A stretch of DNA of 64,000 nucleotides from CAG-273 sp963929915 (GCA_963929915.1 CAWVJY010000008.1:124001-188000), one strand, 5' to 3'. Numbered from the stretch's first letter, positions 9,421 to 18,586 are shown. A program made the numbers and translations. The notes: generated by a model from the letters alone, not told the origin.

Positions 9421-9588
9421 AAGATGAATTATGTATTTTTTTACATAACTCATCTTTTAAATTTCCATATTTTATATATAATTTTTGTACAGCAAATAAA
9501 ACTAAATTTACTTTAGCTGTTGGTTTAAATGTTAACTCTCTCTCTCTCTCTCTCTCTCTCTTAGTGTTTCAACCTTTTCCACTTTCAT
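9421..9588 (-). promoter_or_regulatory. Conserved (GA)13 plus hairpin leader, copy 1
   Basis: On the minus strand this reads ATG at 9588, a (AG)13 tract (9561-9536), a conserved 60-nt stretch, then a strong hairpin (9456-9421) with GTTATGTA/TACATAA pairing. The same order and much of the sequence recurs upstream of the second pilin-like gene at 52289-52453, where the hairpin tip is changed on both sides (TGCCT/AGGCA). In the current frame the ATG gives a short peptide ending in Arg-Glu repeats. Between it and the gene lie the inverted-repeat element at 9208-9358 and otherwise AT-rich sequence. Confidence 0.55.
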
Positions 9589-9792
9589 CCTCTTTTCTTT
9601 TGCTTTTTATAACTTTCTTACTATCTTAGTATAAACTAATTTTGTTTTATTTTCAATAGCTTTTTGTTATTTTATATTATTACACAAATTTCCAAATAAT
9701 CTAAGCATCTTTTTATACAAAATCAAAAATAATTTTGCTATTATTTTGCACAAAATCAAGAATAATATTTTAAAAAAACTATTATGTCTAAC

Positions 9793-9838
9793 GAAAAAAT
9801 AGATAAAAATCGAAAACACAATTTTTACCTATTTTTTC
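9793..9838 (-). terminator. Terminator of the small acidic ORF
   Basis: GAAAAAATAGRTAAAAAT arms at 9793-9810 and 9821-9838 form a long A/T-rich hairpin just after the small ORF. The 9640-9790 stretch left of it is AT-rich, with a tandem near-repeat of ACAAAATCAA-AATAAT at 9718 and 9752, and no gene that I can support. Confidence 0.55.
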
Positions 9839-9839
9839 A

Positions 9840-9983
9840 CTAATTTTTATTTTCTAAATAATCTTCTAGTAATTGATTTAATTCTTCTAATAATTGTTCC
9901 ATCTCTTCTCTTGGTAAATCCTCTTTCAGTGCATCTTCTAGCTCTTGAATTTTTTCTTCAATTCGCTTTTGGTCTTCATTCAT
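9840..9983 (-). CDS. Small acidic helical protein, 47 residues
   Basis: The ORF starts MNEDQKRIEEKIQELEDALK and ends LENKN. It is rich in Glu and Leu with a heptad-like spacing, so it probably forms an amphipathic helix or coiled coil. A good ribosome binding site (GAGGTGA, six bases before the ATG at 9983) and a following hairpin support it as a real gene. It lies 110 bp downstream of the XRE regulator on the same strand and may be co-transcribed with it. I do not recognise a family. Confidence 0.6.
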   Translation of the reverse strand: MNEDQKRIEEKIQELEDALKEDLPREEMEQLLEELNQLLEDYLENKN

Positions 9984-10092
9984 TTTAGCTTCACCTCATG
10001 AAAGAGTGTTCCCTATTTTTTCTTTTTTATGCCTTTGATATTTTTATAATTTAAAATTTTATCTTTGTTCCATTTTTTACTTCAATTTACTA

Positions 10093-10422
10093 TTATTTTG
10101 CCTTATTAAAATATTCAATTAAATGAAGTATTAATTGTTGATTTTTCTCATTTAATTGGTCAAATGCACATAAAGCAATATTAGGAGCTTTCTCTTTTCT
10201 GTCTTTTAAATAATCTCCAAAAATGTCATCTGTTGTAATATGAAAACAATTACAAATACGAACAAGTACTTCATAAGAAGGTTTGGATTTGTCTTGTTCA
10301 ATACTACTAATATATCTAGTAGAACAGTCAATTGCTTCTGCTAGACTTTCTTGCGTATATCCATGTGTTTTTCTAAGATTTTGTAGTTTGTGTCCAATTA
10401 AGATTTCTTTTGGTTTTTTCAT
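10093..10422 (-). CDS. XRE-family transcriptional regulator
   Basis: The protein is 109 residues long. Residues 9-66 form a Cro/C1-type helix-turn-helix (LQNLRKTHGYTQESLAEAID, then TRYISSIEQDKSKPSYEVLVRI), followed by a short helical tail (LNEKNQQLILHLIEYF) that may serve for dimerisation. AGGTGAT precedes ATG 10422. It has no obvious prophage neighbours. The target is unknown; the next gene downstream is the 47-residue ORF. Confidence 0.85.
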   Translation of the reverse strand: MKKPKEILIGHKLQNLRKTHGYTQESLAEAIDCSTRYISSIEQDKSKPSYEVLVRICNCFHITTDDIFGDYLKDRKEKAPNIALCAFDQLNEKNQQLILHLIEYFNKAK

Positions 10423-10534
10423 TTTTTATCACCTATACATTCTTTATTTTTCTTTATCATATCAAACAGTTTCAAGATGATAAACGAATTATATAGGTAT
10501 GATATATTTTTTTATTACATTTTATTCTATTTTT

Positions 10535-11850
10535 TCATTGATTTAATCTTTTTACAATTTCATCACATTTTTGGATAACTTGCTTTACAAGTGCCTCATC
10601 CATTTTTCTATTTTTCATTAAAATTTTTCCTTTTACCATGGTAGTTTCTACATTTTTACTACTTACATTATATACTAGGTTAGAAATAGTATTTAAGTTT
10701 GGAAGCATGGTAATATTGTCTAATTTTTCTTCTATGTTCACTAAAATTAAATCTGCATCTTTTCCTACTTCAATGCTTCCTATTTTATCTTCTAACCCCA
10801 ACAATTTAGCACCATTTATGGTTGCCATTTTTAGTACATCTTTTGCGGTAAGCCTTTCTTCATTTTCATGAATACCACCCTGAATTAAACAAGCAATTTT
10901 CATGGTTTCAAACATGTCTAAATTGCTACCGTGAACCTTGTCCATCTGTTCCGAAGTGCTACATTAAGATTATTTTGCAAATATTTTGTAGTATCTGCTA
11001 TGGTACATCCAAGTCTTAAGTTAGAAACTGGGTTATGGGCAATTCCGCAATCCATAGTTTTTAAAATAGCAATATCTTCATCATCTAAATGAACTGCATG
11101 TGCTAAAATAGTGTGAATTCCATCAAAATATTTTTTTAATACTTTACTTGCTTTTTCTCCTTGTTTTTGTTTAATGTCTTCTATTTCATCGACACTTTCT
11201 AAAAAGTGAACATGAATTGGCAATCTTAATTCTTTTGCTAAGTCTGCTGTCATTTGTAATGCTTCTGGAGAGCAAGTATATAGGCTGTGTGGTGCAACTG
11301 TATAAGTAATTAAATCATTTTGTTTATCTCTTGTTTTATAAAATTGTTTAAATTCTGCTATTCTTTTTTCCGCTTCTTCTTTTTCCCCTATAACAGGTCT
11401 TGTTAAAACCACTCTTACTCCCATATCTTCGGCTGCTTTTCGAATGGCATCTTGCAAAAAATATTGGTCATTAATACAAGTAGTTCCTGTGGAAATCATT
11501 TCTACAAATGAAAGCATACTTGCATAATAAACATCTTCCTCGGTTAATTTATCTTCTTGTGGCCAAATTTTGTTTTCTAACCAATCATATAATTTACATC
11601 CTTCTGTACTTTCTCTAAAAAGGCTCATAGGAATATGAGCATGAGTGTTAATAAGCCCTGGCATAACAACACAATTGGTTGCATCTATTACCTCAGCATT
11701 AGGATATTGATTTTCTTCTATTTCGGTTTCAATTTCTACAATTTTTCCTTGTTGTATAAGAATTTCTTTCTCTTTTATTGTAACATCTATTTTGTTTTTA
11801 TTTTGCTGAAATAACAATACTTTCCCATTTTTTAATAGATAATCTGACAT
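10535..11850 (-). CDS. Amidohydrolase (MtaD/SAH deaminase-like) needing two +1 frameshifts
   Basis: Read continuously this is a metal-dependent amidohydrolase of the 5'-methylthioadenosine/S-adenosylhomocysteine deaminase group. It has the HAHIP metal motif near residue 66, STGTTCINDQY, HVHFLES near 215, LAHAVHLDDEDI, and a C-terminal VGKDADLILVN. The frame breaks twice, at CTT-CGG-A (extra C at 10953) and TCA-CGG-T (extra C at 10931). Skipping the C of each CGG gives NVALGTDGQGSGSNLDMFE, which restores the conserved GTDG metal-site Asp, and exactly 437 residues in total. I place the start at ATG 11850 (MSDYLLKNGK). It is either a recent pseudogene, an assembly error, or a recoded gene; the shared CGG context favours recoding. 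Confidence 0.75.
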
Positions 11851-11890
11851 TCTATTTCTTTCCTTTTTTATATTTTCTATGTTGAATATA

Positions 11891-12355
11891 CTATTTTTTG
11901 CAAACATCAACCCAATTATGACATCTAGCATATTGTTCCAGTTCTGGAATCGTTAGTTCAATTGCACTATTACTACTACCACAAGCAGGAAAAACTGTTT
12001 CAAATCGTTTTAATGAGTCATCCAAATAAATGGTAACATTTTCTTTTACCGCAAAAGGGCAAACTCCTCCTACTTTATGGCCTATCAGTTCTTCTACTTG
12101 ATCTACTGTAAGCATTTTAGCTTTTACACCAAACTGTTTTTTATATTTGCTATTGTCAATTTTTACATCTCCTGCAGTTACAATTAAAATTGGATGATCT
12201 TCTACTAAAAAAGATAAAGTTTTTGCAATTCTTTCTGGTTTGCAATGTAGAGCTTGTGCAGCAAGCTCTACAGTAGCAGAAGATACATCAAATTCTTGTA
12301 TACGAGATTCTATTCCAAATTCTGAAAAATAATTTCTAACTGTTTCTATAGACAT
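11891..12355 (-). CDS. YbaK/EbsC-family aminoacyl-tRNA deacylase
   Basis: This 154-residue single-domain protein hydrolyses mischarged tRNA, most likely Cys-tRNA(Pro) or Ala-tRNA(Pro). It has the family hallmarks: an invariant Lys in VTAGDVKIDNSKYKKQFG, then LIGHKVGGVCPFAVKENV near residues 90-107, and FPACGSSNSAIELT. It lies just upstream of the amidohydrolase on the same strand, so the two may share a transcript. Bases 12356-12561 before it are AT-rich with no gene. Confidence 0.88.
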   Translation of the reverse strand: MSIETVRNYFSEFGIESRIQEFDVSSATVELAAQALHCKPERIAKTLSFLVEDHPILIVTAGDVKIDNSKYKKQFGVKAKMLTVDQVEELIGHKVGGVCPFAVKENVTIYLDDSLKRFETVFPACGSSNSAIELTIPELEQYARCHNWVDVCKK

Positions 12356-12561
12356 ATTTTTATTTTCCTTCCTATTTTTTAATTCTATTCTTTTATTTTT
12401 TATTCTATTTTTTCTACATTTTTATGTATTTTTTCGTCAGCTACCTTACACTATTTTAATTCATTTTTTAATAATGCTAACCATACTTAAATTTTTATTA
12501 AGTTGGCTTGTTTCTATTATATGTTAATTCTAGAAAATCAACTAATTATTTAACATTAATT

Positions 12562-14769
12562 CTAAGTGTCTCCTAAAGTAACTTTTACAATAGTACCTTC
12601 TTCCACAGAAGTTCCTTCTATTGGGTCTTGGCTTACAACTACACCAGAACCGGTTACGCTAATGTTTAAGTTCTTTTCTTTTAATGCACTTTTAGCTTGT
12701 GATAAATTTTTGCCAATTAAATTTGGTACTTGTTTTGATACTCTAGTATTTTCTGTTTCAGTATATAGTTTTACAATTGAATCTTCTAGTAAAGCAGAAC
12801 CTTTTACAGGATATTGTTCTGTAACAATATCTTGTGAATCTGCAGAAGTACTACAAGTAAATCCAGCATTTTCTAATATCTTTTTAGCTTCTGCAACAGT
12901 TTTATTGGTAACATCAGGTAAAGTAATGGTATTAGTAGAACTGCTGTTAGAACTATCAGAAGCAACTTGTAAATATGGCAAAATTTCTGTAAGAATTTGA
13001 CTTGCTACTGGTGCTGCAACACTACTTCCTTGATGTCCTTTTTTTCCTTGTGGATCATAAAGTGTAATTAATAATACTACTTCTGGATTCTCAGTAGGGG
13101 AAATAGCTAAGAAAGAAGCTGTATAACCTTCATTTTTGTTTGGATCTGGTTCAGAAGTACCAGTTTTTCCAGCAATAGAATATCCTTTTACAGAAGCGTT
13201 TTTTCCAGTTCCATCTGTTACAACACTTTCTAGCATGTCCATCATGGTATCTGCTGTTTCTTTAGATATTACTTGTCTCACCTCAGTTGGTTCAATGGTA
13301 GTAACTGCACCAGTATCTGTATTTTTAATTTCCTTTACAATTCTTGGTTGCATTAGAATACCATCATTTGCAATACTACAAGCAGCAGTAATCATTTGAA
13401 GTGGTGTAATTTTAAACCTCTGTCCAAATGACATAGTAGCTACTTCAATAGGACCAACATCATCTAAATCCCAGAAAATAGGATAGTTTGTTTCACCAGA
13501 AGTAGCAATTCCTGTTTTTGTAAAAAAGCCAAAAGCATCATAATATTTATAAGCAGTAGCAGCTGTTATTTTTTCTCCTAATTGCATAAAAGCAGGGTTA
13601 CAAGAGTTTTCTAATGCTTCTCTTAAACTTTGCTTTCCATGACCTGCTCTATAAGAACAACTAATGGTAGTTCCATAAATAGTTTCAGCACCAGTACAAT
13701 TATACACATCAGCAGTATCAGGAGAAGCTAGTCCTTCTTCTAAGGCAATAGAGGCAGTAATTACTTTAAAAACAGAACCAGGTTCATAGGTGTCTGAAAT
13801 AGCACGATTTCGATATAAAGTATTTAAAGTATCATTTTTTTCCTCTGAACTCATCTTTCCCCATGTGCTTTCACTTATATGGCTTGGCATATCAAAGGGA
13901 GTATTTAGGTTGTAATCTGGGTAAGTTGCCATAGCTAGAATATCCCCTGTTTTTGGATTCATAACAATAACATTTCCACCACGTGAACATTCATTTTCAA
14001 TACAAGCCTGTTCCAAATATTTTTCTACTACAGATTGCACATTAGCATCAATTGTTAAGGTAATATCATTACCATTTTCAGCAGGAATATAAGTTTCATT
14101 TTCATAAGGAATATCTTCTTGAATAGCATCTTGTGCTGTAACAATTTTACCAGGTGTACCAGTTAAAACATCATTCCAAGCAAGTTCTAAGCCTTCTAGT
14201 CCTTGGTTACTGTCCCCACAAAAACCAATTAAAGAGGAAGCTAAACTCTCATAGGGATAATATCTTTTGGTATCTTCATCAATATTAATACCAGTATAGA
14301 CTTTTTCTTCTTCCATCCACTTTTTTAATTGTTCAATTTTATCATTTTCCACTCTTTTCGCAATGGAAGCATAAGTAGAATCACTAGATACTTTGGATAA
14401 AGTTTCCTCATAATCTAATTCAAAAATTTCTGAAAGACCTTTGGCTACTTTTTCTTTTAAAGCTTTTGTTTCTTCTTCATCATTTTTTACTACAATACTA
14501 CTAGGGTCAATACTAACGGTATCTACTTGCGCACTAACTGCTAAAGCTTTTCCGGTAGTATCATAAATAGTTCCTCTTTTTGGATTAATGGTTTCACTTT
14601 TTATTAGCTGATTATACATACTTTCCTTTAAACTAGCACCTTGTACCAATTGTAAAAAGGCAAGACGAATAATTAATAAAAAGAATAAACCTAAAAAAAC
14701 AAGTAGAGTAATTCTTAATTTTTGAGGTATAGTAGCTACTTTTTTTACTTTACTTTTGTTAGATTTCAT
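12562..14769 (-). CDS. Class B penicillin-binding protein with two PASTA domains (PBP2x/SpoVD type)
   Basis: This 735-residue transpeptidase cross-links peptidoglycan outside the membrane. It has a signal anchor at 19-40, a PBP dimerisation domain at about 50-230 (RGTIYDTTGKALA), and a transpeptidase domain with SVFK at 332-335, SCN at 389-391 and KTG at 535-537. Two C-terminal PASTA domains cover about 605-735. PASTA domains fit SpoVD (spore cortex) and division-type PBP2x enzymes; I cannot separate these by sequence alone. No cell-division genes flank it, which slightly favours a SpoVD-like or accessory role. The HD-GYP gene lies 20 bp upstream on the same strand. Confidence 0.9.
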   Translation of the reverse strand: MKSNKSKVKKVATIPQKLRITLLVFLGLFFLLIIRLAFLQLVQGASLKESMYNQLIKSETINPKRGTIYDTTGKALAVSAQVDTVSIDPSSIVVKNDEEETKALKEKVAKGLSEIFELDYEETLSKVSSDSTYASIAKRVENDKIEQLKKWMEEEKVYTGINIDEDTKRYYPYESLASSLIGFCGDSNQGLEGLELAWNDVLTGTPGKIVTAQDAIQEDIPYENETYIPAENGNDITLTIDANVQSVVEKYLEQACIENECSRGGNVIVMNPKTGDILAMATYPDYNLNTPFDMPSHISESTWGKMSSEEKNDTLNTLYRNRAISDTYEPGSVFKVITASIALEEGLASPDTADVYNCTGAETIYGTTISCSYRAGHGKQSLREALENSCNPAFMQLGEKITAATAYKYYDAFGFFTKTGIATSGETNYPIFWDLDDVGPIEVATMSFGQRFKITPLQMITAACSIANDGILMQPRIVKEIKNTDTGAVTTIEPTEVRQVISKETADTMMDMLESVVTDGTGKNASVKGYSIAGKTGTSEPDPNKNEGYTASFLAISPTENPEVVLLITLYDPQGKKGHQGSSVAAPVASQILTEILPYLQVASDSSNSSSTNTITLPDVTNKTVAEAKKILENAGFTCSTSADSQDIVTEQYPVKGSALLEDSIVKLYTETENTRVSKQVPNLIGKNLSQAKSALKEKNLNISVTGSGVVVSQDPIEGTSVEEGTIVKVTLGDT

Positions 14770-14789
14770 AATTCCTCCTATTTTAATGT

Positions 14790-15728
14790 TTAAACCCTTA
14801 ACTTTTTAATAATTTTAATTTCTAAATATAGTTTTTCAATTGCTTCTTCTCGAGTTCGAAGAGCTTGCTTATATTCTTCTAAAACATTGTTATAATTTGC
14901 AAAAGTTTCACCATCTTGGAATAAAAGCCTCATTCCCTCTTGATAATAATCTTTTGTTTTCTGTTTATTGGTACTGTCAGCCTTTTTTTGATAACTTTGA
15001 ATTAACTCTAGACGTTTAATTTGTTGTTTTAAATATTCTACATAATCCATTACACAACTAATTTCATATAAAGTATCGTCAATAACAACTTTAAATAATT
15101 TTTTTAAGATGACACCACTAATTTTGCCAGACTTTTCTTTTTCGGCTAATTGGTCTAGAGCAATAAATTTAGGATCTGGCTGAGCATCTTTAATTAATTC
15201 CTTTAGTGTTTCAGAAATATTAACGTGAGTTTTATATTGTCTTTTGGTAACTAAGGCATCATATTCATCTGCTACACGGATAATTTGAGCTTCATAAGGA
15301 ATATCTTTTTTAGTAAGACCACTAGGATAACCAGAACCATCTAATGCTTCATGATGATCTAATGCAGCTAATGCATATGGACGTAATTTAGGATCCTTCA
15401 TGCACATTTGATATCCTAAAGTGGTATGTGTTTTCATTACTTCATATTCTTCTGGTGTCAATCTGGTAGGTTTATTTAAAATTTCTAAAGGGATAAACAT
15501 TTTACCAACATCATGCAAATAACCACCAATAGTGCAATGCACAGTAAAAGATTGTTTACATCTTAAATATTCACAAATCCTGCAAGTTAAATTGGCAACA
15601 TTTTCACTATGTCTTCTAGTAAATGGATCTAACCTCTCTAACACATCTAGTTGATAACGCATAATTTGGTCCAGATTATAAGATTTAAGATTAATAGGAC
15701 TATAAAAGTCAAATTTTTCTTGTTTCAT
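14790..15728 (-). CDS. HD-GYP domain phosphodiesterase
   Basis: The HD-GYP domain occupies roughly the first 200 residues. Counting from the longer frame that opens at TTG 15752, the motifs are RRHSENV (His48), YLHDVGKM (His80-Asp81), LDHHEALDGSGYPSG (133-145) and RVADEYDAL. These are the metal ligands and GYP loop of enzymes that hydrolyse cyclic di-GMP or related dinucleotides. A C-terminal helical region of about 110 residues, rich in Lys and Gln, is of unknown role. ATG 15728 is preferred because AAAGGATGA precedes it. There is no sensor domain and no membrane segment. The substrate is not proven by sequence. Confidence 0.85.
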   Translation of the reverse strand: MKQEKFDFYSPINLKSYNLDQIMRYQLDVLERLDPFTRRHSENVANLTCRICEYLRCKQSFTVHCTIGGYLHDVGKMFIPLEILNKPTRLTPEEYEVMKTHTTLGYQMCMKDPKLRPYALAALDHHEALDGSGYPSGLTKKDIPYEAQIIRVADEYDALVTKRQYKTHVNISETLKELIKDAQPDPKFIALDQLAEKEKSGKISGVILKKLFKVVIDDTLYEISCVMDYVEYLKQQIKRLELIQSYQKKADSTNKQKTKDYYQEGMRLLFQDGETFANYNNVLEEYKQALRTREEAIEKLYLEIKIIKKLRV

Positions 15729-16023
15729 TTGTTTTATCATCCTTTCCAACAATATTTGAATTGGAATAAAATTTATTCATTTGTTTTTCTAAAAATTAAA
15801 AGCAATTTTATTTATCTTTATTTAATATATACTTTTCCATATTATAAGTATAATAAAGAAAATGCGGAAAGTAAAGTAATTTTAAAAATAATTACAAAAA
15901 GGACACAAAAAAAATATTGATTCTCACCTTAAGATTTAAATAAAAATACATATATAATAATTGATAAAAACAAATTACAGGCTGTGAAGTGTAGTAATTG
16001 TTATAGATAATAGTTCTAAAGTG

Positions 16024-16052
16024 TTGAAATGCAAAAAGAAATTTGTTATAAT
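16024..16052 (+). promoter_or_regulatory. Strong sigma-A promoter of the 33-residue peptide gene
   Basis: TTGAAA at 16024-16029, a 17-bp spacer, and a perfect TATAAT at 16047-16052. Transcription should start near 16059, directly at a small hairpin (16060-16074) that would cap the 5' end of the mRNA. Upstream, 15753-16020 is AT-rich with no gene I can support. Confidence 0.8.
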
Positions 16053-16054
16053 AA

Positions 16055-16216
16055 AAAAATAAGCCATTGGCTTAAATTAATTTTCTGCAAGGAGGAACCG
16101 AACAACATGATTAAATTTCTAAAAGCAACTGCCCTTGTAGCAATGAGTGTGTTGACGTTATTTGCCATTTTTGTTATTTACGTCGACCATCAATACCGTA
16201 AGTGCTAAACTAAAAG
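16055..16216 (-). ncRNA. Candidate antisense RNA to the small hydrophobic peptide mRNA
   Basis: On the minus strand TTGAAA (16251-16246), a 17-bp spacer and TATATT (16228-16223) form a near-consensus promoter. Transcription from about 16216 would run across the whole 33-codon ORF and its Shine-Dalgarno, and end at a compact hairpin (TAAGCC-AAT-GGCTTA, 16074-16060) followed by seven T residues. The result is an RNA of about 160 nt, fully complementary to the peptide mRNA, as in type I antitoxins such as RatA or SR4. No expression evidence is available from sequence. Confidence 0.6.
16107..16208 (+). CDS. 33-residue hydrophobic peptide, candidate type I toxin
   Basis: The peptide is MIKFLKATALVAMSVLTLFA followed by IFVIYVDHQYRKC. 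It has two N-terminal lysines, one membrane span (about 7-26) and a short charged tail ending in Cys, the usual shape of type I toxins. A very strong Shine-Dalgarno (AAGGAGG, 16089-16095) precedes ATG 16107, and a consensus promoter and a strong terminator bracket the gene. The convergent antisense promoter on the other strand completes the picture. I do not recognise the peptide as a member of a described toxin family. A membrane leader or signalling peptide is the alternative. Confidence 0.65.
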   Translation: MIKFLKATALVAMSVLTLFAIFVIYVDHQYRKC

Positions 16217-16266
16217 CAAGATAATATAGTAGTTTTAGATTAGTTTTTCAAAAAGTAAGGTATTGA

Positions 16267-16300
16267 AAAAGACTGTCTTTCTAGGAAAGGCAGTCTTTTC
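16267..16300 (+). terminator. Terminator of the 33-residue peptide gene
   Basis: GACTGTCTTTC and GAAAGGCAGTC arms with a three-base loop, then TTTTCTTACTTTT. The peptide mRNA would be about 240 nt. Confidence 0.8.
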
Positions 16301-16360
16301 TTACTTTTATATTTTTTCTGCTTTAATATTTTATCTATTATTAAGCTATTTTTACCCTTG

Positions 16361-16453
16361 AAGGAGTGTCCCAAGTGGCTGATTTTCAGCCAAAAAGGAA
16401 CGTCCCCACCGGTCGAAATTCAGCCAAAAAGGAACGTCCCTATTGGTTGAAAA
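16361..16453. repeat. REP-like repeat array downstream of ftsH
   Basis: Two units with GGAACGTCCC (16397 and 16430) in the same orientation and a diverged opposite unit (AAGGAGTGTCCC, 16361). The edge next to ftsH contains its TAG stop (16440-16442). Same family as the array at 3345. Confidence 0.85.
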
Positions 16454-18251
16454 TTTCGTCAAATTCTTCTCCGTCAATTTTTTCTTTTTCAAGTAATACA
16501 TTAGCAACTGCTGTTAGTTTATCCATATGAGCTTGTAAAATTTCAGCTGCTTTTTTGTAAGCAAAGTCAATAATGCTTTTTACTTCTTCATCAATAATTG
16601 CTGCTGTTTCTTCTGAATATTCTTTTTGTGTTGCAAAGTCTCTACCTAAAAATACTTCTTCTTGGTTAGATCCTAAAGTAATAGTTCCTACTCTTTCACT
16701 CATTCCGTATTTTGTAACCATACTTCTTGCTATTTGTGTTGCTCTTTCTATATCATTACTTGCACCAGTAGAAATATCATCTAATACTAGTTTTTCTGCT
16801 ACTCTACCACCTAATAATGAAATAATATTTTCTACCATTTCTGTTCTAGACATAAAAGATTTATCTTCTGTTGGACGATACATAGTGTATCCTCCTGCCA
16901 TTCCTCTTGGTACAATTGAAATTTGGTGTACAGGGTCTTGAGTTGGTAAAAATCTACTAACTACTGCATGACCAGCTTCGTGGAATGCTACTAATTTTTG
17001 TTCTTTATCACTTCTTACTCTAGTTCTTTTTTCTGGTCCCATAGTTACTTTTACCATAGCATCTTCTACTTCTTGCATACCAATTTGTGTTAAGTTTCTT
17101 CTAGCTGCAAGTAGGGCTGCTTCATTTAATACATTCTCTAAATCTGCTCCTGAAAAACCAGAAGTATTTTTTGCTATTGTTTTTAGGTCTACATCATCAC
17201 CTAATTTTTTCTTTCTACTATGCACTTCTAGTATTTGTTCTCTTGCTTTTACGTCTGGATTAGATACTACTATTTGTCTGTCAAATCTACCTGGTCTTAA
17301 TAAAGCTTTATCCAAAATATCTGGTCTGTTAGTTGCAGCTAAAACAATAACACCTTCATTAGCAGAAAATCCATCCATTTCTACTAATAATTGGTTTAAG
17401 GTTTGTTCTCTTTCGTCATGTCCTCCGCCAAGTCCCGCACCTCTTTGACGTCCTACTGCATCAATTTCATCTATAAAAATGATACATGGTGCTTTTCTTT
17501 TTGCTTCTTCAAATAAATCTCTTACACGTGATGCACCAACACCAACAAACATTTCTACAAAGTCTGAACCACTGATAAAGAAAAATGGTACTCCTGCTTC
17601 TCCTGCTACTGCTTTTGCAAGTAAGGTTTTACCTGTTCCTGGGTGACCAACTAATAATACTCCTTTTGGAATTCTTGCACCCATCTCGGTAAATTTTCTA
17701 GGATTTTTTAAGAATTCTACTATTTCTTCTAACTCTTCCTTTTCTTCGTCCACACCTGCTACATCATCAAAAGTAACTCTGCTTTTATCAGTAGGATTAA
17801 TCATTCTAGCACGGCTTTTACCAAATGACATAGTTTTTCCAGAGCCACCACTTCCACCTTGGGCTCCTCCCATTAGTAAAAACCAGAAAATAAAGAAAAT
17901 AATTAATAATCCAAATGGTGTTAATAAGCTCAAAATAACCATCCAAATAGATTGTGATTTTTCACTTACTGTTACAGTTCCGGCTTTCATACTTTCACTT
18001 AAGTTATCCATTAAACTATCTACACTTGGAATATTTACTTCTTTAGAAAAGTTTTCATTTTTTAGTTGTACTTCTGCTTTTGTTCCATCTGCAGATAAAA
18101 CAATTTCTTGTACTTCTCCTGCTTCTACTTTTGCAAGTAAGTCAGAATAAGCTAGTTTATTATCTGTATTTTCAATAATGGAACTAATTAATACAATTAA
18201 AATAATTCCTATTATTAGCCACATGGCTAATGTTTTCATACTATTTTTCAA
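16440..18251 (-). CDS. ftsH: ATP-dependent zinc metalloprotease FtsH
   Basis: This is a 603-residue membrane AAA+ protease that degrades misfolded membrane proteins and regulators. Two transmembrane helices (about 9-25 and 103-127) flank a small external domain. The AAA module has Walker A GHPGTGKT at 202-209 (His in place of the more usual Pro), Walker B IIFIDEIDAVG near 260, and an SRH with the Arg finger RPGRFDR. The protease motif is HEAGH at 424-428. The start is TTG 18251, seven bases after GGAGG; the ATG four codons in is less well spaced. The stop codon and final residues IFNQ come from the REP-like repeat. Confidence 0.97.
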   Translation of the reverse strand: MKNSMKTLAMWLIIGIILIVLISSIIENTDNKLAYSDLLAKVEAGEVQEIVLSADGTKAEVQLKNENFSKEVNIPSVDSLMDNLSESMKAGTVTVSEKSQSIWMVILSLLTPFGLLIIFFIFWFLLMGGAQGGSGGSGKTMSFGKSRARMINPTDKSRVTFDDVAGVDEEKEELEEIVEFLKNPRKFTEMGARIPKGVLLVGHPGTGKTLLAKAVAGEAGVPFFFISGSDFVEMFVGVGASRVRDLFEEAKRKAPCIIFIDEIDAVGRQRGAGLGGGHDEREQTLNQLLVEMDGFSANEGVIVLAATNRPDILDKALLRPGRFDRQIVVSNPDVKAREQILEVHSRKKKLGDDVDLKTIAKNTSGFSGADLENVLNEAALLAARRNLTQIGMQEVEDAMVKVTMGPEKRTRVRSDKEQKLVAFHEAGHAVVSRFLPTQDPVHQISIVPRGMAGGYTMYRPTEDKSFMSRTEMVENIISLLGGRVAEKLVLDDISTGASNDIERATQIARSMVTKYGMSERVGTITLGSNQEEVFLGRDFATQKEYSEETAAIIDEEVKSIIDFAYKKAAEILQAHMDKLTAVANVLLEKEKIDGEEFDEIFNQ

Positions 18252-18540
18252 TTGATTTCCTCCTTTTTTTATTTTACTCCTTATTTTAAGAAATATGCAC
18301 TTGTATGTTAAAATTTATTTTGTATTATTTTGCTATTCTATTTTATATTTATATTCTTTAGCAATTTTCACATCCTAAACTATACCATATTGATTAACTA
18401 ATTGCAAGCATTTTCACAAAACTTTCACTTGTCAAATTTAGTAGTATCAAGGCTTTGCTTACGGAAGATTAGATTGTATTATTTCAACTTTTTTTTAATT
18501 CTAGTATAAATTTTTTCTATTTTTAAATATTTTTATTGTG

Positions 18541-18581
18541 TTTTAGATTTTTTTGGAGTTATATTCCAAAAAAATCTAAAA
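18541..18581. terminator. 17-bp perfect palindrome upstream of the DUF4143 gene
   Basis: Arms of TTTTAGATTTTTTTGGA (18541-18557) and its exact complement (18565-18581) around a 7-nt loop. It could stop transcription from either direction between divergent ftsH and the ATPase gene, or act as a cruciform operator. The remaining 18252-18540 is AT-rich with no gene. Confidence 0.5.
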
Positions 18582-18586
18582 TTCTA

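Noticed and set aside
9421..9588. c-di-GMP riboswitch upstream of the pilin-like genes
   Set aside because: Such riboswitches often precede pilin genes, but neither conserved core nor tetraloop-receptor sequence of the known classes is visible.
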